From an uncultured Gemmatimonadota bacterium (GTDB lineage Bacteria > Gemmatimonadota > Gemmatimonadetes > Gemmatimonadales > Gemmatimonadaceae): a DNA stretch of 53,973 nt. This document shows positions 37,201 through 44,591 of the stretch, one piece after another (within the stretch, counting starts at the first letter, position 1; each line of letters starts with the position of its first letter). The position numbers and the translations under genes are program-made. The notes below the pieces were generated by a model, which ran no database searches, was not told where the DNA came from, and saw only the letters and a list, made by a program, of their open reading frames with translations. The stretch spans positions 1-53,973 of the forward strand of contig CADEFN010000014.1 of assembly GCA_902826615.1 (NCBI GenBank), in the 5' to 3' direction.

Positions 37201-37323
37201 CTCGTCGGGCTGGCCTAGTGATGTCGTGCGGCCGCCATCGGCAGGAAGGCGTTGCTGCGCCTCGGTTGCCGCACCAGCGGTCAGGCACAGCCCGACCGTT
37301 GCAAGTCCCCACCACGTCTTCAC
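34255..37323 (-). CDS. Large secreted phospholipase-D-superfamily protein
   Basis: 1022 aa from the second of two adjacent GTG codons (37323), 8 nt after GGAGG. A signal peptide (VGLCLTAGAATEAQ) is present. The second half holds two PLD-like half-sites: HRKIVFYD (H-x-K with downstream Asp-Leu-Thr-Glu-Glu-Asp) and, near the end, GSANQNDRSMTLDGE, as in cardiolipin synthase/PLD families. The first half has strand-rich and helical regions of unknown role. It likely hydrolyses or transfers phosphodiester groups in the periplasm. It is a lone gene on this strand; the lipoprotein hydrolase gene begins upstream. Confidence 0.75.
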   Translation of the reverse strand: MKTWWGLATVGLCLTAGAATEAQQRLPADGGRTTSLGQPDEWQWTIGASTGLGRRGGYLSGLAEARAGVYHELLNPVLGLGGVQVEGFGGAYDTRFNAGVRLRLMSPITGIALGLDYNATADQLHPVLTYVHPIRRGGISHNGSVVRVDLMTGHGGSVMFGVEKPAFRRIPVGVNRPTTDRVRLRARRPPDAPIPSLPSLQSALVIARDAAAAVGRLTVPWVDHTGGGGEDSNRGVMARLDSLKRFIAGNGNGGMRTLEAETRSLHNAMARAFSLVLDPADPYGEAPTPRGLEAAERARGIMLREVLLPYNRLLGQIKEDDTTREFAVLARGAFLRWLLVDARVPRPMAEAALSVFSDYLEMAESVRATSRRDWRESRFIWLPLQLALLPEQHDTQAEVDALVAEATRERFTDGNEASYVINDQFQLQLSRTIREARDYHVLLTHDFRGYDAKGDPDEMSFRHVLGSYLAALTARVKEYDSTGKFPTYMILLDEWFYDVNHARLWMSLLEDPTRHQVRFPPRFKSWEDSLRAAQDTLRAAIRASNLLTVQRRQYGERWLQDLVKVHVNITNSADPSFWSWRIAGYFPMPDAWMRDHRKIVFYDLTEEDPYRGEAIFTGAGIGEHYANASWEDRSLLVRGPAVLGLKAAARDVLLKQGMAAGRMPVSLQPRPRAANYDAQVQQRATDPGGHTLRALQLQNGTSFDTKGVNVGKAVMYTLMPAGSVITVPDGLWNGTFWGAALLGGALRGVRVMVIAPSFASAPARAFGSMVRGRELLWRLLAASRTLAPEIAASGGMLKAGVFSSDLRVTDIAGKARALRQTMGEHQWLQDLFGFAPNVYPGLDRIAHMLDSVSAPRDSTRDFESVPGSLLHLKTNFFASREAWTFFAQADWESMVSQFARARLSQVQRTAGDGASFEAPPDALHDVGSDALERWYDELPPSTRERVIFYTVLGSANQNDRSMTLDGEAAFVIAGSPLVPAYLDLISLIGQTRWMDAPSEVDAFLPYHSVMKRRLAHWFKLVF

Positions 37324-37478
37324 CACAGCACCCTCCGGTTTGCACCGCGCCCTCACGGCGAAGGACCCCCCTCGTCGAGGGGCGAATGTAGGGGGCCTGG
37401 CACCGGGTGTCCAGCAAAGCCCAATTGCGGGAGGCTGGTACAGGTACTGGCGGTACTCCTTTAGGCCACTCTCTCCCG

Positions 37479-38684
37479 TTAGTCGCCCCGGGGGGGAGCG
37501 AGTAGCGGCCACAGCCGGGCGAGGATGTCGGCCTGCTCGCCCGGGTTGGGGATGCCCTGGCAGGCGGCGAGCGCCTTCACGGGGGGCGGAGGCACCGCGG
37601 TGAGCTTCCAGACGCCTCCCGGACTCAGGGCAGCCGTCCCGAGCGTCGCACGACAGGTCGCGGGATAGGCTCCGGCCACCACCTGCAGCAGGTCAAAGAG
37701 TGCCGCGTTGGCGTTGCGGATCGGATGGTGGGTCCCAACGGCCCGTTGCATGCGGTTTTCGGCCGTGTGTCCATCGGTGGCGTCGACCGTTTCCACGTCG
37801 GCGTGCGGCCGAGGACCTCCACGAAGGAGGCCCGCTCGTTCGCTTTTGTTGACCATACGCGAGAGGGTGAGCATGCGGTCGTCGGAGGAAGCGTAGACGA
37901 CCACGCGGCGCGCCAGCGGCACCACGGCCGGAAGGACGAAGTCGTTGAAGTGCTCGGCTTCTACGTCGGGGGCGAAGAAGGCGAGTGCGCGCAGTGGATC
38001 GGTAGTCAGCAGGCTGCGCAGGCCGGAATCTGCGGCGAGCGTTTCACCAACCAGCTGCGATCCCATCGAGTGCGCCGCCACGATCAGGTGGCGGCCCCCG
38101 ATGGCGGGCAGCAACGTCTGCAGCACCTGGGAGAAGGCGACTCGACTGGTGGTGGCTGAGGTTGAGTCCTCGCGATACGCGCGCGTGACGATGCGACCTG
38201 CGCGGGGCCAGGCGACCCCCGACCCATTCGACGGCCAGCAGAATATGACCCATGGGGCCTGCGATGTCGAACGGAGACGAGCCTGTGCCGCGCTCTCCCA
38301 TGCCTCGTGCAGTGAGGTCCCGAAACCGTGGACCAGGAGGACCGCGAGCGAGTCACTGGCCGACGCCGCCTCCGAGCGGGCACGGAGCGTGGAGGCGAAC
38401 TCTGCTGCAGTCAGCCGCACCGAGTCGACGGGCGTGACGCGCAGACGGCCTCTGAGGGGATCACCGTTGCTCCGCACCCTGGAGATGACGATCCCGTACT
38501 CGAGGGAGTCGGCCAGCCGTCGCGTGTCGCGTCCTTCCTCGCGTGCGCGGGCGGAGACATACCAGAGCGTGTCAGTGGTCGCGGGGGAGGGGGCGGTGCC
38601 AGGTGGCGTCTGCGGGGAGCAGGCCGACAACACAGCGGCCGTGACGAAGGCGCCGAGGAGTGAGCGCTTCGGAAGCCTCGTCAT
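37479..38684 (-). CDS. Lipoprotein alpha/beta hydrolase (DUF900-like)
   Basis: 401 aa from ATG 38684. The lipobox VLSAC ends at Cys22, so it is membrane-anchored. The hydrolase core has LLVHGFGTS and the nucleophile elbow AAHSMGS. The FAPDVEAEHF segment supplies the acidic residue, matching the DUF900 serine esterase family. About 100 bp of this gene (around 38165-38250) is closely repeated in the remnant at 40672-40790, a sign that a second copy once existed nearby. Confidence 0.8.
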   Translation of the reverse strand: MTRLPKRSLLGAFVTAAVLSACSPQTPPGTAPSPATTDTLWYVSARAREEGRDTRRLADSLEYGIVISRVRSNGDPLRGRLRVTPVDSVRLTAAEFASTLRARSEAASASDSLAVLLVHGFGTSLHEAWESAAQARLRSTSQAPWVIFCWPSNGSGVAWPRAGRIVTRAYREDSTSATTSRVAFSQVLQTLLPAIGGRHLIVAAHSMGSQLVGETLAADSGLRSLLTTDPLRALAFFAPDVEAEHFNDFVLPAVVPLARRVVVYASSDDRMLTLSRMVNKSERAGLLRGGPRPHADVETVDATDGHTAENRMQRAVGTHHPIRNANAALFDLLQVVAGAYPATCRATLGTAALSPGGVWKLTAVPPPPVKALAACQGIPNPGEQADILARLWPLLAPPRGD

Positions 38685-38837
38685 GGGGTGACCCGCTTTG
38701 GGGGCACAGGTATCCCGCTGGGGTGCCATGATCTAGAAGCTTAGGCACTCCTGGTGTCGCTGGCGAGGGAGTCGTACCAAAACCCGGACCGGGCACTCGA
38801 GCGGGTCAGTGGCCTCGCTACCCGCCGTTGGGGCTGC

Positions 38838-39071
38838 TCAGGCGTTGAGCTTCCGGCGCTTCCGCACTTCTCTCGCCACCACGGCGACCGCCGTCATCGC
38901 ACCTGCCATGGCGCCCGCCTTCATGGCCTTCTTCGCACCGTTTATGGTCGACTTCGCCTTCGCCTTCACCGATCGTCGTCCCTCGGCAACCAGCACTTTC
39001 GTCTCGATACCTTCGACCACGCGATGCACGGCCTCAGTTGTGGCGTCGGCAACTTTCGTGAATCGCCTCAT
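38838..39071 (-). CDS. Small basic helical protein
   Basis: 77 aa with a strong GGAGGAGGAGG ribosome site directly before ATG 39071. It is rich in Lys, Arg, Ala and Val, with a central Ala/Met/Gly hydrophobic stretch (AMKAGAMAGAMTAVAVVAREV) flanked by basic ends (KAKAKSTINGAKKAMK and RKRRKLNA). It could be a small membrane or nucleoid-associated protein. No family is recognised, but the ribosome site and absence of an overlapping gene support translation. Confidence 0.65.
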   Translation of the reverse strand: MRRFTKVADATTEAVHRVVEGIETKVLVAEGRRSVKAKAKSTINGAKKAMKAGAMAGAMTAVAVVAREVRKRRKLNA

Positions 39072-39231
39072 GACCTCCTCCTCCGGCTGACCGGAATGGC
39101 GCTCCGTCTTCGTTCCAAGTTCGGTCCGCCAACGGGGCGCGTCTGTCCTCTTCGTCCCCCGTGCGCACCGGGGGAAGCCTCACATCTTCGCTGCTGCACG
39201 CGGTGCGGGTTTTGCCGGAAGATCATATACT

Positions 39232-39807
39232 ATGGCCATGCCCGAGGTGCGGTCGACCCACACGGATTGGACGGCTGACTTGGTGCGTCAGCTTCCTGAC
39301 GACGGCTATCGGTACGAGGTCGTTGACGGTGAGTTGCTGGTGAGCCCCGCTCCGACCTACGCGCACCAGCGTACGTGCCTGCACTTGTGGAGCCGTCTGG
39401 AGCAGTTCCTTCGTGCACACAAGATCGGTGCGGCCCTGAGTGCTCCAGCCGACGTGGAATTCACTCCCCGGCGTGTGGTGCAGCCCGATGTCTTTGCACT
39501 GCCGTTCGTGAATGGCAAGGTGTCTGAAGGTCCTGTGCCGGCGACCGAGTTGCTCATGGCGGCTGAAGTGCTCTCACCCTCCACGGCGCGTGCGGATAGG
39601 CACACCAAACGCCGCATGTATATGGAGGAAGGGGTGAGAGAGTACTGGATCGTGGATATCGACGCGCGGCTGATCGAACGCTGGCGACCGGGCGACGCGC
39701 GTCCCGAGGTGTGTGAGGAGCGGCTCGAGTGGCATGTCGAGGGACACGTGAATGTTATGGTGATTGACCTCCATGTCTTCTTCCGCGAGGTGCTGGAGAT
39801 CTTCTGA
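39232..39807 (+). CDS. Uma2-family (DUF820) predicted nuclease-fold protein
   Basis: 191 aa from ATG 39232 (ATG 39238 also possible). Uma2 motifs are seen: RYEVVDGELLVSPAP, VQPDVFAL, ELLMAAEVLSPSTARADRHTKRRMY and EYWIVDID (the Asp/Glu-Lys core of the PD-(D/E)XK fold). The family is expanded in cyanobacteria and Gemmatimonadota and its cellular role is unknown. It is followed 13 nt later by the SDR gene, perhaps in one transcript. Confidence 0.85.
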   Translation: MAMPEVRSTHTDWTADLVRQLPDDGYRYEVVDGELLVSPAPTYAHQRTCLHLWSRLEQFLRAHKIGAALSAPADVEFTPRRVVQPDVFALPFVNGKVSEGPVPATELLMAAEVLSPSTARADRHTKRRMYMEEGVREYWIVDIDARLIERWRPGDARPEVCEERLEWHVEGHVNVMVIDLHVFFREVLEIF

Positions 39808-39820
39808 GAGGCGTGGTGCG

Positions 39821-40573
39821 ATGGAGAGGGACAACAGAGCAGTGTACCTGGTCGTGGGCGGCTCCGGCGGCATCGGGGCAGAGGTGGCGCGCCTATTGGC
39901 CGCCAGGAATGCGCTTGTGGTGGTCACCGCAAGGCAGGCCGGGCGATTGGCGGCCGTTGGCGAAGTGACCGGGGCAACCACTTTGGAGTTGGAGGCGCGG
40001 GATAGCGGGGCGGTGGACGCCGTGTTCCAGCAGGTCCATGCTAATCATGGCCGCCTGGACGGCGTGGTGAATTGCGCCGGTTCGATCCTGCTCAAGCCGG
40101 CGCACTCCATTACGGACGCCGAATTTGCAGAAACACTCGGCCTGAATCTGATCACCGCATTCAACGTGCTACGGGCCGCCGCGCGCATCCTCATGCGACA
40201 AACAGGCGGCGGTAGCATCGTGCTCTGTTCGTCGGTGGCGGCGCGGCGAGGTCTGCTGAACCACGAAGCCATCGCCGCGCCGAAGGCAGGCGTGGAGGGA
40301 CTCGCCCTCGCGGCTGCGGCCAGTTATGCGCGGTATCACGTGCGGGTCAACTGCGTCGCACCGGGACTAACTCGCACAGGGATGACGCGTGCGCTCACGC
40401 AAAACGAAGCAGTAGCAAAGGCCTCTGCCGCCATGCACCCACTCGGTCGCATTGGAGAGCCAGCCGAGGTGGCCTCGGCAATCTGCTGGCTGCTCGACGG
40501 AGACCAGGCCTGGGTTACCGGGCAGGTCATCGGCGTGGATGGCGGGATGGGCAGCGTACAGGCGAGGTCGTAA
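39821..40573 (+). CDS. SDR-family protein lacking the catalytic tyrosine
   Basis: 250 aa from ATG 39821. The Rossmann GGSGGIG at 13-19, NCAGS at about 84-88 and Ser137/138 are present. At the active-site Y-x-x-x-K, Lys155 is kept but position 151 is Ile (HEAIAAPKAGVEG). Classical short-chain dehydrogenases need that Tyr as acid/base, so this copy may bind NAD(P) without oxidising substrate or use another residue. The C-terminal GQVIGVDGGMG is normal. It is the last gene before the accessory region. Confidence 0.8.
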   Translation: MERDNRAVYLVVGGSGGIGAEVARLLAARNALVVVTARQAGRLAAVGEVTGATTLELEARDSGAVDAVFQQVHANHGRLDGVVNCAGSILLKPAHSITDAEFAETLGLNLITAFNVLRAAARILMRQTGGGSIVLCSSVAARRGLLNHEAIAAPKAGVEGLALAAAASYARYHVRVNCVAPGLTRTGMTRALTQNEAVAKASAAMHPLGRIGEPAEVASAICWLLDGDQAWVTGQVIGVDGGMGSVQARS

Positions 40574-40595
40574 CTCGGCGCCAGCGGGCAAGACA

Positions 40596-40847
40596 TCACG
40601 CCGACAGCAGCCTGGCGCTTTGCGGCTTGGTCTGTGTTGTCAGTTCGAGCGCGAGCCCATCAAGTTCCGCAGCAACGCGACTAGTTGTGGCTGCGGTGGA
40701 ATCCCCGCGATAGGCGCTCGTGGCGATGCGACCTGCGCGGGGCCAGGAGATCCCTGACCCATTCGACGGCCAGCAGTACACGACCCGATCGTGGCCTCTG
40801 CAATGGTTTGTCGACGACGTTTCCTGCAGCTTCATTTGGCAGCGCAC
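40596..40847 (-). pseudogene. Remnant of a DUF900-like hydrolase gene
   Basis: Antisense frame residues YCWPSNGSGISWPRAGRIAT match the protein at 37479-38684 (FCWPSNGSGVAWPRAGRIVT). The DNA shares long identical blocks: GATGCGACCTGCGCGGGGCC at about 40724 and at 38190, and GACCCATTCGACGGCCAGCA in both. Only about 110 bp remains; both ends run into unrelated sequence. It is a decayed second copy, not a working gene. Confidence 0.8.
40786..40840 (+). repeat. Direct repeat A1 (attC-like end)
   Basis: A 21-bp block (40786-40806) is identical to 41901-41921. Fifteen or so bases later, GACGTTTCCTGCAGCTTC (40816-40833) matches 41961-41978 with one change. In the second copy the block leads into GTTAGGC; here the same place reads ATTTGGC. 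The two copies flank the gene at 40973-41524, as expected for the ends of an integron cassette that has drifted. Confidence 0.55.
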
Positions 40848-40972
40848 CAGTCTACATGCGCAGCCCGCCCGTTGGGGAGCGTACCTCGTCCTGATACACG
40901 GATCGCCGCAGCAGCCTCATCAGGCGCCGCCTTGAGGGTGACGCACTCGCGCCCGCCGGAGTCTTGTGGGGC

Positions 40973-41524
40973 ATGACTGTGAACGTGGTCTTCGCTCCCT
41001 CTCGATGCGGCCTGGCCGTGTGCGCGCTCCTCCTCGGTCTCGCGAGTACGCGCCTCCACGCACAGCGTATTGAGGTTTCTGTTGGCATCGTACCTACCAT
41101 AGGGCCGCGGTTTCAGGCACTCGAAGACGGCCGGGTGGCGAGTGTCACGCTGCAGGTATCGAGACGAACAAGGCGCATGGTCGTCGAGGCGGAAGCGCTC
41201 GGCCTGCAGGGCCGCACGGCGTCGTTCTTGAGTGGAGACGTCGCCGGGGGAGGGGCGAGGTACCGAATGGCTGCTGCCCTGATCGGAGTACGCCGCTCCC
41301 TCGGGTCACGCTTCGTGGCGCCATATGTCCGAGTCGGGGCAGGCTTGGGCGTGCAGACCCAACAGAGCGGAGTGCGGCCAGTGGGGCGTCTCGGGTTAGG
41401 CCTTGCGATGCCGAAGTGGCGTGTGGTAGCCGAGATGAGCGGCCTCGCTACGCGGTGCGCAACGGAGATCAGGAGTGCCCAGGCGTGCGGCTACGCGCCC
41501 GTTCACGTGGGGTGGCGCTTCTGA
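40973..41524 (+). CDS. Small outer-membrane beta-barrel-like protein (cassette 1)
   Basis: 183 aa from ATG 40973; the GTG at 40964 is in the same frame. A signal peptide (GLAVCALLLGLASTRLHAQ) is followed by about eight amphipathic strands ending in VHVGWRF, an aromatic C-terminus of outer-membrane barrels. No enzymatic motif is seen. It lies between two copies of a direct repeat and is followed by a long imperfect palindrome (41697-41829), so it looks like an integron-type cassette gene. The family is otherwise unknown. Confidence 0.6.
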   Translation: MTVNVVFAPSRCGLAVCALLLGLASTRLHAQRIEVSVGIVPTIGPRFQALEDGRVASVTLQVSRRTRRMVVEAEALGLQGRTASFLSGDVAGGGARYRMAAALIGVRRSLGSRFVAPYVRVGAGLGVQTQQSGVRPVGRLGLGLAMPKWRVVAEMSGLATRCATEIRSAQACGYAPVHVGWRF

Positions 41525-41696
41525 CGGACGGGAGGTGAGCGCGCGCTGCTGGCTCACCAACGGCTGCCTGACCCCATGGGCTCGCGCTTCAAGGCACCTC
41601 GGATGCATTCCGGGTACGCGACGGTGCTGAGTAGAGCCGGCCGTGGGAGTCGTCCCGGAGCCGCGTCGCACCACGGAACAGCCCAAGGGCACGCTG

Positions 41697-41829
41697 CCCT
41701 AATAGTGGGTTGCTGGTGACGCCGTGCAGGGTTGGCGGGGTGGACCGGCGCGCTGTATCGTCCTGGGAGGGTCCGGCGCCGGCCCACCCCGCTTTGTTCA
41801 GATGCGGCGCAGCAGAACCCAGACGTTCA
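41697..41829 (+). repeat. Degenerate attC-like palindrome
   Basis: The left arm starts at CCTAAT and reads GGGTT, GCTG, CGCC, GGCGGGGTGG. The right arm is its near complement, ending AGCAG-AACCC-AGACGTTCAAG. The arms pair GGGTT/AACCC, GCTG/CAGC, GCGGGGTGG/CCACCCCGC and CCGGCGC/GCGCCGG with small bulges. Length (133 bp) and bulged arms fit an integron attC; the end boxes (CCTAAT, GTTCAAG) are diverged from RYYYAAC/GTTRRRY, so recombination is doubtful. Confidence 0.5.
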
Positions 41830-41900
41830 AGATGGGGAATAAGTCGCCGTCGCGACTAATAAGGAGCGACAAAAAAACTCTACAATCGCCCTGCAGTCGA

Positions 41901-41985
41901 CGATCGTGGCCTCTGCAATGGATTCAGTCGACCTGAGAGCGAGCCGTTTGGATACGATTCGACGTTTCCTACAGCTTCGTTAGGC
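41901..41985 (+). repeat. Direct repeat A2 (attC-like end, intact GTTAGGC)
   Basis: This is the second copy of repeat A1. It keeps the 21-bp identical block and the GACGTTTCCTACAGCTTC block, which runs into GTTAGGC at 41979-41985, the consensus core site of integron cassettes. Together with A1 it brackets the 40973 gene at a spacing of about 1.1 kb. Confidence 0.55.
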
Positions 41986-42496
41986 GTCGTTCAACGGGGG
42001 CGTTGCTGGAAGAGAGGCAAGGACGGGCCTGTCGGGCCCGGTCATCAGCCCTGTTGGCGCCCTGGCTGGGGCGCCAATCGGGCAGCTAGGCAACGGCGCG
42101 TGTAGCGGGCCACCACCCTTGTCAGAAGCGCCGCGAAAGCAGAGGCTGCTTGGGCGGTGCGCCGACGTTCGGGCGCTTCCTTGTGAGGTAGGACAAGACT
42201 ATGGCCACGTTTATGTCGCACGGGTCACGCACATGTGTAATGTCCAAGCACCACATTCCGACACCGGGTGGCATCGGGCAAGTGGTGCGGATCACCACAT
42301 CTTCTGTTTCGAGAACGCCGTGACCCCGACTCTCTTCCATGGGTCATACTTCACGTTGCGATCCCCTCAGGACGACGGTGAGCGCAATCTGAGAAATGCT
42401 CTACACCCGTCAGGCTGGGGCGCGCCACGGCTTCGATCACGATGGCTCTGGAGCCGATGCCTCCAGCGAGTAGTGAAAACCACAGCAAAAACGGAC

Positions 42497-42907
42497 ATGC
42501 GGATTTCTTCGAGGCTTCTACCTGCACTTCTTGGAATGCTAGCGTGCACCCAAACCGCGAGCGTGGCAACAGCACCCGGCGCTTTTGCGGCGGTTGCACA
42601 AGGCGTGGTCGTTGATGCAGACGGCATCCCGAGCCCGGATCTATACGTGAATATCCAATCGTATTGGGCGAACCAATGCGGTGGAACACTTAGCGGCGGG
42701 GTAACGGGCCGCACCGACGGAGTGGGCAGATTTCGTGTGACGGTTGTTAGCTTGAATGAGGCGCGGTATTGCTTGCGGTTCAGGGTGGCGAGTATCACCG
42801 ATACTCTGAACATCCTGACGTCTGGTGAGGTTGCTGATGTGATGTTCCGCCCTTTGTCTTCCGCGCAGTTCGAAAGCGCCACGATCCAACTAAAATTGCC
42901 TAGATAG
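42497..42907 (+). CDS. Small lipoprotein with regulatory/transthyretin-like beta-fold (cassette 2)
   Basis: 136 aa from ATG 42497. A lipobox (LLGMLAC) ends the signal peptide. The mature part (GVVVDADGIPSPDLYVNIQ, then GRTDGVGRFRVTVVS) is the strand pattern of carboxypeptidase-regulatory/transthyretin-like domains, which usually extend or decorate surface proteins. It stands alone among cassette-like genes, as does the similar protein in the right-edge cassette. Confidence 0.55.
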   Translation: MRISSRLLPALLGMLACTQTASVATAPGAFAAVAQGVVVDADGIPSPDLYVNIQSYWANQCGGTLSGGVTGRTDGVGRFRVTVVSLNEARYCLRFRVASITDTLNILTSGEVADVMFRPLSSAQFESATIQLKLPR

Positions 42908-43246
42908 AACTACTTCAGCTCGTCACGTATTGTGCTTCGATGAGGCAGTCGTCCCTGGCCAGGTACGCCCAGCGCTGCGCATCAACTTCGGCGGTGCCGA
43001 AGATGTCTAACAGCGTGCTGCACTCGGCGCACCAGTGGGGGGCGTGGCAGGATGTCAAACGAGCGGCCCGGGCGGCACAGCTCTGTTTATGTGGCCCGCA
43101 GCGGAGCCACAGTCGTCAGGTGGCATTGGGAGCTCGAAGAGACTTCGGCTGCGCCAGGGACGACCGAATAGAGGGACGCGATGACGGAACGGTTGGCGGG
43201 CCTGCCGGTAGTACCGCGAAGGAAGGCCCTCGTCCCGTGCAGATCC
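42908..43246. other. Intergenic stretch with attC-like repeat, 339 bp
   Basis: Holds repeat B1 (43061-43120) and a GTCTAAC at about 43007 that could be the distant end of a decayed cassette site. No supported gene is seen. Confidence 0.4.
43061..43120 (+). repeat. Direct repeat B1 (hairpin, attC-like)
   Basis: About 60 bp similar to 43890-43948; both contain TGTTTA, then TGGCCCGCAGC-GAGCCACA forming a hairpin. B1 ends CGTCAGG where B2 has CGTTTAGGC. The pair brackets the lipoprotein gene at 43247-43876, as cassette ends would. Confidence 0.5.
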
Positions 43247-43876
43247 ATGCTGTACCTCCAACACACTCCTCGCTTCCTCAGCGGTGCCCTCCTACTCGCC
43301 GCTTGCGCGTCCGGGCGCTCGCGTCCGACGAGTGCCCCCGGCCCGGTGCTGTTCCTTCCCTCAAGCGGATGCGGCGACGGCGCCTTGCGGCCGCCCCCGT
43401 GGCGATCGAGCGACACGCTGACTGCTGCGTACGCCCGGTCGCGTCCCGATGCCGCGCTTGCGTACTTGACGCGGCACGCGGAGCGTGGCGAGCCAGCGGA
43501 CTCGGAGACGACCGTGCGCTTGGCCCAGGTGCGCGCAGCCGCTGGTCTGCGGTTCGGCATGCCACGTGGCGACCCCCAGGCGCGCCCGTGGGACGCAGCC
43601 CAGCTGTATGACTGGGCCCAGCACATCCTTCGGTCGGGATGGCCCCCGGGGATGAACGCGTGGGCGATTCAGGGGCAGTACCTGGTGCTCGGCGTGGGCA
43701 GTACTTCGGCGCTGGATGGATTCCTGGCCTTCTTGGAGCAGAAGGACGTTCCGTGCGGCTTGGTGCGCTTTATGGTACTCGGGCCGGCGTCGGTGGCGGC
43801 TGCTGGGGCGCCACCTAACCCGTGGCTGCGGTTTGACGGGCCGTCGGGGCTGGCCGCTCCGCCCGGGCAGTGGTAG
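43247..43876 (+). CDS. Secreted lipoprotein of unknown function (cassette 3)
   Basis: 209 aa from ATG 43247. A lipobox (GALLLAAC) marks a lipoprotein. The mature part is Pro/Gly/Ala-rich with two CG or PCG clusters (SSGCGDGALR, KDVPCGLVRF) and helices around AQLYDWAQHIL. No family is recognised. It lies between repeats B1 and B2 and is in the same orientation as the other cassette-like genes. Confidence 0.5.
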   Translation: MLYLQHTPRFLSGALLLAACASGRSRPTSAPGPVLFLPSSGCGDGALRPPPWRSSDTLTAAYARSRPDAALAYLTRHAERGEPADSETTVRLAQVRAAAGLRFGMPRGDPQARPWDAAQLYDWAQHILRSGWPPGMNAWAIQGQYLVLGVGSTSALDGFLAFLEQKDVPCGLVRFMVLGPASVAAAGAPPNPWLRFDGPSGLAAPPGQW

Positions 43877-43889
43877 GATCGTATGGGAT

Positions 43890-43948
43890 CGGCCCTGGCG
43901 CAACGGCCTTGTTTAGATGGCCCGCAGCTGAGCCACAAACGTTTAGGC
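43890..43948 (+). repeat. Direct repeat B2 (attC-like, ends GTTTAGG)
   Basis: Second copy of repeat B. GCAAC near 43900 and CGTTTAGGC at 43940-43948 bound a hairpin (TTGTTTAGATGGC against GCCACAAACG). This looks like a short, diverged attC site at the junction of two cassette-like units; the next gene starts 21 bp later. Confidence 0.5.
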
Positions 43949-43968
43949 AGTCACCACAGGAGGTAGCA

Positions 43969-44475
43969 ATGAACACGCGATGGGTGCACGCACGTGCCGT
44001 TTCTCGGTGGACATTCCTCGCCGTCGCCGCTACTGCTGCGGCCGGCTGCGGAGTGCGCGGACCGGCAAGCCGCACGGGCGACGCGGTGACGGAGGGGCTC
44101 GTCACCCTCAGGGGAATCGCGCAGTGGAACGCCCCTGTGACCGAGCTCACGGGAGCCATGCTGAGCTTGCGGCTCGTCGACATGACCGCCGAGGCCCCCG
44201 ACGAGGCCCTCGTTGGGGCCGCGCGAGTGTTTGTGCCCCGCGGTGCCTCGGCCATGAATTGGCAGTTGCAAATCGCCGCGGACCAACGCCCGCGGGTCCG
44301 GGATGCTGTGCTGTTGGCCACCGTCGAGGAACGTGGCGAGACGCGATGGGTCGCGGCATCACCCGCGCGACGCTGGCAGTTTCCGGCCAAAGGCGCATCG
44401 GCCTCCCTGGAGACGCCCTACTTCGTGGTGCTGCGGGCGCCGGTCGGCAATTCGACGGACATCCCGGGCTCCTAA
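43969..44475 (+). CDS. Lipoprotein with YbaY-like domain (cassette 4)
   Basis: 168 aa from ATG 43969 with a perfect AGGAGG ribosome site. The lipobox is AAAGC. Residues 40-130 (LVTLRGIAQWNAPVTELTGA, then LSLRLVDMTAEAPDE and RWVAASP) follow the strand order of YbaY/type III secretion lipoprotein chaperone-like domains. The function is unknown. A GTTAGGC at about 44540, after the gene, is a possible cassette boundary. Confidence 0.55.
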   Translation: MNTRWVHARAVSRWTFLAVAATAAAGCGVRGPASRTGDAVTEGLVTLRGIAQWNAPVTELTGAMLSLRLVDMTAEAPDEALVGAARVFVPRGASAMNWQLQIAADQRPRVRDAVLLATVEERGETRWVAASPARRWQFPAKGASASLETPYFVVLRAPVGNSTDIPGS

Positions 44476-44490
44476 GGTCGGAGGTATCTC

Positions 44491-44546
44491 AACGGGGCAT
44501 ACTCGACGCGTGGCGCTGGATCGGAGACATACGCAAAACGTTAGGC
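44491..44546 (+). repeat. Possible short attC-like site with GTTAGGC
   Basis: CTCAAC near 44491 and ACGTTAGGC near 44538-44546 bound about 55 bp with weakly complementary arms (GCATACTC against GAGACATACGC). The GTTAGGC core is intact. It is weaker than the sites at the right edge. Confidence 0.35.
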
Positions 44547-44591
44547 AGCCAAGGCCCATCACCGCGCTCTCACCTCCCACCCCAATTCCGC

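Larger units (their letters stand above)
41525..42496. other. Non-coding stretch between cassette genes, 972 bp
   Basis: No supported gene. It contains the palindromic attC-like site 41697-41829 and repeat A2 (41901-41985). Frames up to 77 codons here have no ribosome site and mostly overlap the palindrome. The rest (about 42000-42490) shows no motif I can name. Confidence 0.5.
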
